NCBI RefSeq assembly: GCF_029016485.1
Contig: NZ_CP092107.1
Location: forward strand, 1,178,001-1,242,000
Direction: 5' to 3'
Source of the DNA: Vibrio sp. JC009
GTDB taxonomy: Bacteria; Pseudomonadota; Gammaproteobacteria; Enterobacterales; Vibrionaceae
DNA: 64,000 nt
The notes beneath the pieces were generated by a model. That model was not told the origin of the DNA and did no database searches. It saw only the letters and a program-made list of their open reading frames with translations. Shown here in pieces: positions 58,045 through 64,000 of the stretch. Numbering within the stretch: position 1 is the first letter of the stretch; every line of letters starts with the position of its first letter. The position numbers and the translations under genes were made by a program.

Positions 58045-58989
58045 ATGGCTACTAAGAAAGTCGTTACCGTTACCCTGAACCCTGCGCTGGACCTGACCGG
58101 CCACCTGAACACTCTGAATGTGGGTACGGTCAGTCTGGTTGATGAAGGTAATCTTCATGCTGCAGGCAAAGGTGTTAACGTGGCTCAGGTATTGTGTGAC
58201 CTGGGCGCAGAAGTGACAGTAACCGGTTTTTTAGGCACTGATAACGAAGAGATGTTCTGCCAGTTGTTTGAAGAGCTTGGTGTGAACGATCAGTTTGTAC
58301 GTGTTCGCGGTTCAACCCGTATTAACGTAAAACTGGTGGAAAAATCGGGCGCGACCAGCGATATCAACTTCCCTGGTGTTGAGGTTAAGCCGGTGGATAT
58401 CGAACAGTTTGAAAGCTCGCTGTTCCGCCTGGCTGAAGACCACGATTACTTTGTCATCGCTGGCAGTCTGCCAAAAGGTATTTCACCTGAGCTGTGTGCT
58501 CAGTGGATTCAAAAGCTGCATGAAATGGGCAAAAAAGTGCTTTTTGACAGCAGCCGCGCGGCTTTAGTTGCGGGTCTGGATGCAAACCCTTGGCTGATTA
58601 AACCAAACGATGAAGAGCTTTCGGATTTTGTTGGCCGCGATCTGGTTTCTCCTGAACAGTGTCAGGCAGCGGCGATGGAGCTTGCAGATAAAGGTATCGC
58701 GAACATTGTTGTCTCCATGGGAGCAAACGGTGTGATGTGGTTAAACGAAGGAAAATGGCTGCGCTCACAGCCTCCTCGTATGGAAGTAGTGAGCACGGTT
58801 GGTGCGGGAGATACATTGGTGGCTGGTCTCTGTTGGGGACATATGCAGGAGATGGATAAACCGCAGTTACTGACTTTTGCAACAGCACTGTCTGCTTTGG
58901 CGGTATCGCAGGTCGGTGTTGGTGTTAAGAGCCTTGAAGAGCTCAAATCCTTACAAGAAAAAATTGAATGTTATGAACTTAACCAGTAA
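58045..58989 (+). CDS. fruK: 1-phosphofructokinase FruK
   Basis: A 314-residue PfkB-family kinase that turns fructose 1-phosphate into fructose 1,6-bisphosphate with ATP. It has VTLNPALDLTGHLNTLNVG, GGxG-type AGKGVNVAQVLCDLGAE, the substrate loop and the C-terminal catalytic motif VSTVGAGDTLVAGLCWG, where the Asp is the base. AAGGAG lies six bases before ATG 58045, 10 bp after the fruB stop. Confidence 0.95.
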   Translation: MATKKVVTVTLNPALDLTGHLNTLNVGTVSLVDEGNLHAAGKGVNVAQVLCDLGAEVTVTGFLGTDNEEMFCQLFEELGVNDQFVRVRGSTRINVKLVEKSGATSDINFPGVEVKPVDIEQFESSLFRLAEDHDYFVIAGSLPKGISPELCAQWIQKLHEMGKKVLFDSSRAALVAGLDANPWLIKPNDEELSDFVGRDLVSPEQCQAAAMELADKGIANIVVSMGANGVMWLNEGKWLRSQPPRMEVVSTVGAGDTLVAGLCWGHMQEMDKPQLLTFATALSALAVSQVGVGVKSLEELKSLQEKIECYELNQ

Positions 58990-59032
58990 CCGCTGGCAGA
59001 GTTAAACGAATATAAATATAAGGTCGATTATT

Positions 59033-60760
59033 ATGAATATTGCAATTATTACAGCTTGTCCGAGCGGGGTTGCTAACAGTGTTATCGCAGCAGGTCTGCT
59101 GACACAGGCAGCACAGTCACTTTCATGGAGCGCAAAAGTTGAGTGTCAGTCTACAGTGATGGGTGGTGAGCCACTAAGTGCTGATGACATCGCTCAGGCT
59201 GAAGTTGTTGTTATCGCTGCAAGTACAGAAGTGGATACCAGCCGCTTCGTTGGTAAGAAAGTGTATCAGGCTGACATCTCTGATGTGACTGCGGATGCAA
59301 AAGCATTCCTGGAAAAAGCAGCAGCAGAAGCGGTTGAACTGACAGCAGACAAAGCGACAGCGGTTGCAGCGGCAGCTTCTGATGGCGCGAAGAAAATCGT
59401 TGCTATCACAGCATGTCCGACAGGCGTTGCTCACACCTTTATGGCTGCAGAAGCACTTGAAGAAGAAGGTAAGCGTCGCGGCCACCAGATTAAGGTGGAA
59501 ACCCGTGGCTCTGTAGGTGCGAAAAACCAGCTTACTGATCAGGAAATTGCAGAAGCGGATCTGGTTATCATCGCTGCTGATATCGATGTTCCTCTTGACC
59601 GTTTCAACGGTAAGAAACTTTACAAAACGAACACAGGCCCTGCTCTGAAGAAAACTGAAGAAGAGATGGACAAGGCTTTTGCTTCGGCAACGGTTTACAC
59701 TCATACCGGCGGTGCGGCTGCATCTGCAACAGAAGAGAAAAAAGGCGTGTATAAGCACCTGATGACAGGTGTATCTCACATGCTTCCTGTTGTTGTTGCT
59801 GGTGGTTTGATTATCGCACTTTCTTTTGTATTCGGTATCGAAGCATTTAAAGAAGAAGGCACAATGGCGGCAGCACTGATGCAAATCGGTGGCGGCAGCG
59901 CATTTGCTCTGATGATCCCTGTTCTTGCCGGTTACATTGCATTTTCTATTGCTGACCGTCCGGGACTTGCACCGGGTCTTGTCGGCGGTATGCTGGCTTC
60001 TTCAATCGGCTCTGGTTTCCTTGGTGGTATCGCAGCAGGTTTCATTGCAGGTTACGCAGCGAAATTCATTGCTGACAAAGTACAGCTTCCACAAACGTTA
60101 GAAGCACTTAAACCTATCCTGATCATCCCGCTTGTATCAACACTGTTCACCGGTCTTGTAATGATTTACGTAGTTGGTGGTCCGGTAGCAAGCATCATGG
60201 GTGCGATGACTGACTTCCTGCAAAACATGGGCAGCGCAAACGCAATCATGCTGGGTATTATCCTTGGCGCAATGATGTGTTTCGACCTGGGTGGTCCGGT
60301 AAACAAAGCGGCTTATACTTTCGGTGTTGGTCTTCTGGCTTCTGAAACTTACGCGCCAATGGCTGCAATCATGGCAGCAGGTATGGTTCCTGCGCTGGGT
60401 ATGGGTCTGGCGACTTTCCTTGCTAAGAGCAAGTTTACTGAAGATGAGCGCGAAGGTGGTGTGGCTTCATTCGTACTGGGTCTGTGCTTTATCTCTGAAG
60501 GTGCAATCCCGTTCGCAGCACGCGATCCAATGCGCGTAATCCCATGTACTATGGCTGGTGGTGCGGTAGCAGGTGCGCTTTCAATGCTGTTTACTTGTGA
60601 ACTGCTTGCTCCACACGGTGGTCTGTTTGTACTACTTATCCCTAACGCAATTTCACCTGTACTAATGTACCTGGTAGCGATTGCAGCAGGTACAGCAGTA
60701 ACCGGCTTTGGTTATGCGTTCCTTAAACGTACAGCTGAACAGGAAGCTGCAGCGGCATAA
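59033..60760 (+). CDS. fruA: Fructose PTS permease FruA (IIB'BC)
   Basis: A 575-residue membrane transporter. Two EIIB-Fru domains come first; the second has the phosphorylated cysteine in ITACPTGVAHTFMAAEALEE, the first a related TACPSGVANSVIAAGL. An EIIC domain of about eight to ten segments follows, with YIAFSIADRPGLAPGLVGG and GAIPFAARDPMRVIPC. It imports fructose and phosphorylates it at C1. Codon use is strongly biased as in pstS. A terminator follows. Confidence 0.95.
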   Translation: MNIAIITACPSGVANSVIAAGLLTQAAQSLSWSAKVECQSTVMGGEPLSADDIAQAEVVVIAASTEVDTSRFVGKKVYQADISDVTADAKAFLEKAAAEAVELTADKATAVAAAASDGAKKIVAITACPTGVAHTFMAAEALEEEGKRRGHQIKVETRGSVGAKNQLTDQEIAEADLVIIAADIDVPLDRFNGKKLYKTNTGPALKKTEEEMDKAFASATVYTHTGGAAASATEEKKGVYKHLMTGVSHMLPVVVAGGLIIALSFVFGIEAFKEEGTMAAALMQIGGGSAFALMIPVLAGYIAFSIADRPGLAPGLVGGMLASSIGSGFLGGIAAGFIAGYAAKFIADKVQLPQTLEALKPILIIPLVSTLFTGLVMIYVVGGPVASIMGAMTDFLQNMGSANAIMLGIILGAMMCFDLGGPVNKAAYTFGVGLLASETYAPMAAIMAAGMVPALGMGLATFLAKSKFTEDEREGGVASFVLGLCFISEGAIPFAARDPMRVIPCTMAGGAVAGALSMLFTCELLAPHGGLFVLLIPNAISPVLMYLVAIAAGTAVTGFGYAFLKRTAEQEAAAA

Positions 60761-60843
60761 GGAAACAAACACAATAACTAATCCTTGTTTGTAAATCATA
60801 TTATGTCTCAATCCCTTAGCAGGGGTACCCCGTAAGACATTTT

Positions 60844-60872
60844 GGGACGCTCATAGAGTGTCCCTTTTTTTT
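60844..60872 (+). terminator. Terminator after fruA
   Basis: GGGACGCTC pairs with GAGTGTCCC (one G-T pair) around a short loop, followed by eight T. Confidence 0.93.
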
Positions 60873-60902
60873 ACTCTTTATTATCTGTTCTGGAGATGAG
60901 TT

Positions 60903-61643
60903 ATGGATAACCGCAGCAATAAGCCGATTCTTGTCGTAGACGATGAATTAGATGTCAGAGAGATGGTCTGTGATGTGCTTAGTCAGGCGGGATATCCTTG
61001 TGATTCGGTTGAGGACGGAGCGTCCTGCAGGCTCGAAATGAGTCAAAGGGATTATCATCTTATCATTATCGATTTAAAACTCAGGCAGGAAGACGGCCTT
61101 GAGCTTGCCCGAAGGATCCGGGAAGAGAGCGAAGTACCTATCCTGATGTTAACAGGTAAAGGAACAGAAACAGACCGCATCATCAGCCTAGAGCTTGCTG
61201 CCGATGATTTCCTGATGAAGCCCTTTAACATCCGTGAGCTGGTAGCCAGAGTAAACGCACTGCTACGCCGTTCCACCTTCAGCCATAGCAGAAAGCCGCA
61301 GGAGCTGGTAGAAGAGCATGACTGCCTCAGCTTTGATGGCTGGATACTAAACCTTTCCACACGTCAGCTTAAAAGCGCAGCAGGCGAATCCGTCCCGCTG
61401 ACATTCGGTGAATATTCCATCCTAGAACTGCTGGCAAAGCACCCGAAAAGGGTCATGAGCAGAGAGCAGATCCTGACAGAGCTGCACGGCTTAGAAGCTA
61501 ACTCCTTTGACCGCACCATAGATGTGCTGATTTCCCGCCTGAGAAACAAATTGGAAGCCAACCCGAAAAAGCCTAAGTACATAAGAACTGAGCGTGGAGT
61601 TGGGTATGTGTTTGCGGAAAGCGTGAAGTGTATTTGTTCATGA
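60903..61643 (+). CDS. Orphan OmpR-family response regulator
   Basis: A 246-residue regulator. The receiver has the acid pocket VVDDE (Asp13, Asp14), the phosphorylated Asp57 in IIIDLKLRQEDGLEL, the Thr of MLTGKGTE and Lys of LMKPFNIRELVAR. The C-terminal winged helix has LTFGEYSILELLAKHPKRVM and RLRNKLEANPKKPKYIRTE. No histidine kinase gene is nearby. Its stop codon lies in the first of two 40-bp repeats that continue toward the sugar ABC transporter genes, so it may control them. Confidence 0.93.
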   Translation: MDNRSNKPILVVDDELDVREMVCDVLSQAGYPCDSVEDGASCRLEMSQRDYHLIIIDLKLRQEDGLELARRIREESEVPILMLTGKGTETDRIISLELAADDFLMKPFNIRELVARVNALLRRSTFSHSRKPQELVEEHDCLSFDGWILNLSTRQLKSAAGESVPLTFGEYSILELLAKHPKRVMSREQILTELHGLEANSFDRTIDVLISRLRNKLEANPKKPKYIRTERGVGYVFAESVKCICS

Positions 61644-61730
61644 GATCGACATGTTGTTAATTTCATGAACATCCAGATTGGAGTTCCCAATGTTCATGAA
61701 ATCGACATGATGTTATTTTCATGAACATTC
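61635..61730. repeat. Two 40-bp direct repeats with palindromic ends
   Basis: Copies at 61635-61674 and 61691-61730 match at about 35 of 40 positions. Each begins TGTTCATGA and ends TCATGAACAT, so each is an inverted repeat itself. The copies are 56 bp apart. They fill much of the gap of 284 bp between the response regulator and the ABC transporter and look like a doubled operator. Confidence 0.75.
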
Positions 61731-61927
61731 ATAAATAAGGTAGCCAGAAAAAGTTGTTTTGTAGTTTGAGCTATACCACAAAAAATGACCATTAACTGAA
61801 ATTAACGCCTTTCGTTAACACGCCATTAATAATTGAGATAGTCGGTTAATAGTCCGGCGTTAAAGTGAGTTCAGTATCCGGCAGAGCACAAAGGTTGCGC
61901 TCTGATATAACTAGAAATGGAACTCTC

Positions 61928-63460
61928 ATGACTCAGATAGGCGACACACATCATTCGGCCCCTCCTGTTCTGGAGATGAAGAATGTATCGAAAACATTTC
62001 CCGGCGTTAAGGCGCTGCAAAACGTAAAGCTAACGGTTTATCCGTCGGAAGTTCACTCTCTTATGGGGGAGAATGGTGCGGGGAAATCGACGTTGATGAA
62101 GATCCTTTCCGGTGCCTACCATGCTGATAAAGGCAGTGAAATCTTTGTTAACGGCAACAAGGTAAATATTACCGACCCTCTGGCGGCGAAAAAGCAGGGC
62201 ATAGCGGTTATCTATCAGGAGTTGTCACTGGCTCCGAACCTTTCCATTGCAGAAAATATTTTTCTTGGCAGCGAAATTTCCAGTAACGGACTGGCTGACC
62301 GCAGAACCATGGAAGCACAATCTCAGCAGACTCTGGACAGACTGGGAGTCACATTCTCACCAAAGACGCTGGTTTCTGAGCTTTCGATTGCGGAGCAGCA
62401 GATGATTGAGATTGCCAGAGCGGTGCACGCTAACGCCCAGATTCTGGTCATGGATGAGCCGACAACGGCGCTGTCTACCCGCGAAACGAACCACCTGTTT
62501 GAACTGATTCATCGTCTGCGTGAAGAAGGTCTGGCGATTATCTATATCTCTCACCGTATGTCGGAAATCTATGAGCTTTCTGACCGCTGCTCCGTGCTCC
62601 GTGATGGTACCTATGTAGGCACACTAATGCGTGAAGATCTGTCATCGGAAGCTTTGGTGAAGATGATGGTTGGTCGTGATATTTCCGGTTTCTACAAAAA
62701 AGATCACCAGGAGTGTGAAAGAGCGGACAAGATTCTTGAGGTTAAAGATCTCAGCGATGGGAACAAGGTTAAGCCGAACTCATTCAGTCTTTATAAAGGT
62801 GAAGTGCTGGCAATCGCAGGCCTGGTTGGCTCCGGGCGTACTGAACTGGCAAGGCTGATTTTTGGTGCTGACGATAAGGCGTCCGGCGAGGTGTTCCTGA
62901 ACGGTGAGAAGATGGAGATTAAAAAGCCTAAAGACGCCATTGATCAGGGCATTCTTTATCTGACTGAAGACAGGAAATCTCAGGGGCTGTTTCTGGATAT
63001 GGACGTGTGTAACAACACCAACCTGCTTGCATTCTCTCAGGATTGCAGCCCGTCGAAAGTGCTGAATCTTAAGCGAAGAGATGAAAGAGCGAAATCAGCA
63101 ATTAAATCTCTGAATATCCGGGTACCGCACGCCAGAGTGGCTGCGGGATCTTTGTCCGGCGGTAACCAGCAAAAAGTGCTGCTGTCACGCTTACTGGAGG
63201 TAAAACCTAAAGTGCTGATCCTCGATGAACCAACCCGTGGTGTGGATATCGGTGCTAAGTCCGAGATCTACAAGATCATCAATGAACTGGTGAAAAACGG
63301 TGTGGGTGTGCTGGTGATCTCCAGTGAGCTTCCGGAGGTCATCGGTATCGCAGACCGTGTGCTGGTGATGCATGAAGGCCATATAGCGGGTGAGCTGGAT
63401 CATCATGGTGAACAAGAGATGAACCAGAACAACATTATGAAATTAGCGGCAGGTGCTTAA
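61928..63460 (+). CDS. Sugar ABC transporter ATPase (RbsA/XylG type)
   Basis: A 510-residue protein with two fused ABC domains. The first has Walker [16 protein letters not shown], signature [14 protein letters not shown] and Walker [13 protein letters not shown]. The second has the typical degenerate Walker [16 protein letters not shown], then [18 protein letters not shown], signature [14 protein letters not shown] and [20 protein letters not shown]. This architecture is that of the carbohydrate uptake class 2 (ribose, xylose, galactose, AI-2). The substrate is not decidable. Start at ATG 61928; a GTG at 61865 is less likely. Confidence 0.93.
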   Translation: MTQIGDTHHSAPPVLEMKNVSKTFPGVKALQNVKLTVYPSEVHSLMGENGAGKSTLMKILSGAYHADKGSEIFVNGNKVNITDPLAAKKQGIAVIYQELSLAPNLSIAENIFLGSEISSNGLADRRTMEAQSQQTLDRLGVTFSPKTLVSELSIAEQQMIEIARAVHANAQILVMDEPTTALSTRETNHLFELIHRLREEGLAIIYISHRMSEIYELSDRCSVLRDGTYVGTLMREDLSSEALVKMMVGRDISGFYKKDHQECERADKILEVKDLSDGNKVKPNSFSLYKGEVLAIAGLVGSGRTELARLIFGADDKASGEVFLNGEKMEIKKPKDAIDQGILYLTEDRKSQGLFLDMDVCNNTNLLAFSQDCSPSKVLNLKRRDERAKSAIKSLNIRVPHARVAAGSLSGGNQQKVLLSRLLEVKPKVLILDEPTRGVDIGAKSEIYKIINELVKNGVGVLVISSELPEVIGIADRVLVMHEGHIAGELDHHGEQEMNQNNIMKLAAGA

Positions 63461-63502
63461 GGCACTTGCTCAGGGAAGAGATGAATTTCGAGAGCGAATA
63501 AT

Positions 63503-64000
63503 ATGAACACTACAACAAAGTCAGTTACTAACCCCGGCGCATTGCCTGATAAAGAAAAATTTTCACTGCAGGCCATACTGAAATCTGTCGGTATGCTACC
63601 GGTGCTTATCGTGCTGTGCATTGGATTTGAGGTGATGAGCGGACGTTTTATGTCCCTGGATAACCTTTCCATTGTTGCGCAGCAGGCGTCAATCAACACC
63701 GTTTTGGCAGCAGGGATGACCTTTGTCATCCTGACTGGTGGTATCGACCTGTCGGTTGGTTCCATACTGGCTGCCGCTGCCATGATTGCCGTTATCGTAT
63801 CTAAGATCCCGGCCTTTGGCATGCTGGGTCTGCCGGCTGCTATGCTGGTGGGCGCCCTGTTTGGCCTGCTTAACGGTGGTCTTATCGCCTTCCTCCGGTT
63901 GCCTCCGTTTATTGTAACCCTTGGTGCGTTAACCGCTGTTCGGGGTGCAGCTCGTCTTCTGGGTAACGACACCACGGTATTTAACCCGGAAATGCCATTT
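63503..64000 (+). CDS. Sugar ABC transporter permease (RbsC type), partial
   Basis: The first 166 codons of a permease that runs off the right edge. It shows the RbsC-family opening: SVGMLPVLIVLCIGFEVMSG, LDNLSIVAQQASINTVLAAG, MTFVILTGGIDLSVGSILA and LPPFIVTLGALTAVRGAARL. It pairs with the ATPase gene 42 bp upstream in one operon; a substrate-binding protein probably lies beyond the window. Confidence 0.92.
   Translation, partial: MNTTTKSVTNPGALPDKEKFSLQAILKSVGMLPVLIVLCIGFEVMSGRFMSLDNLSIVAQQASINTVLAAGMTFVILTGGIDLSVGSILAAAAMIAVIVSKIPAFGMLGLPAAMLVGALFGLLNGGLIAFLRLPPFIVTLGALTAVRGAARLLGNDTTVFNPEMPF

Noticed and set aside
59174..59884. Minus-strand frame of 236 residues within fruA
   Set aside because: It is the cysteine/phenylalanine-rich complement of strongly codon-biased fruA; no start signal and no homology pattern.
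63457..63975. Minus-strand frame opposite the RbsC-like permease
   Set aside because: The plus strand has a continuous RbsC-type membrane protein with a start at 63503; the antisense product is low-complexity Ala/Pro/Arg.

Overview
The window is a stretch of a Vibrio secondary chromosome (chromosome 2) carrying its replication origin. The evidence is a complete Vibrionaceae-type origin: ParA2 and ParB2 genes, 13-bp parS2 palindromes of the form TTTACA-N-TGTAAA, a rctA-like region, a regularly phased iteron array with a DnaA box and an AT-rich stretch, and the initiator gene rctB, whose 658-codon reading frame equals the length of V. cholerae RctB. Gene content (TmcA, FapA, a second YebC, NhaD, KefB/KefG, Lpp, PstSCAB, the Fru operon) and base composition fit a gammaproteobacterium. 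I cannot name the species.

Layout. 1-4.1 kb: the end of an ABC-type ATPase gene, an EamA exporter, a RibD/DHFR-like reductase, then an IS110/IS1111 element between inverted copies of a palindromic repeat and among decayed gene remnants. 4.2-9 kb: a hypothetical gene, azlCD with an AraC regulator, a GNAT acetyltransferase and FapA. 9-17 kb: the replication and partition block (tmcA, parB2, parA2, rctA-like ORF, oriCII, rctB) with parS2 sites and iterons on both sides. 17-24.5 kb: two small proteins, a YebC paralogue, an oxidoreductase, a chemoreceptor, a nuclease-like protein, DUF3081 and NhaD. 24.6-38 kb: cyclic-di-GMP and stress genes, including a CHASE-GGDEF protein, a soluble GGDEF protein, Kef potassium efflux, a desaturase with FabR-like operators, a compact chemoreceptor, a tandem TPR-GGDEF / TPR-degenerate-GGDEF pair and a transposase-like zinc-ribbon protein. 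38-45.5 kb: deoD, a DUF523-MerR-photolyase operon, an L,D-transpeptidase, Lpp, a DEAD-box helicase and an orphan IS30-type HTH protein. 45.8-49.8 kb: a fourfold 11-bp repeat between two CRP-like sites, then an operon of a VOC protein, DhaK, DhaL, an LsrF-like aldolase and DUF1097. 50-55.4 kb: pstSCAB and two overlapping alpha/beta hydrolases. 55.6-64 kb: fruR divergent from fruBKA with four Cra-type operators, an orphan OmpR-type response regulator, a pair of 40-bp repeats, and the start of a sugar ABC transporter operon (RbsA- and RbsC-like).

How parts work together. ParA2/ParB2 act on the parS2 sites on either side of the origin, while RctB acts on the iterons upstream of, within and (unexpectedly) downstream of the origin-rctB unit. 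The AraC regulator probably controls itself and azlCD, because one 16-bp motif lies in front of both. The DhaK-DhaL-LsrF group looks like a kinase-aldolase module for a short ketose. Fru enzymes import fructose as fructose 1-phosphate and convert it to the 1,6-bisphosphate under FruR control.

The candidates I find most worth following are the orphan HTH gene with its fourfold repeat in front of the DhaK/DhaL/LsrF operon, the three identical iterons after rctB, the paired catalytic/degenerate GGDEF genes, the transposase-like gene beside deoD, and the likely bridge RNA of the IS1111-type element. All assignments are from reading the sequence; no database search was run.
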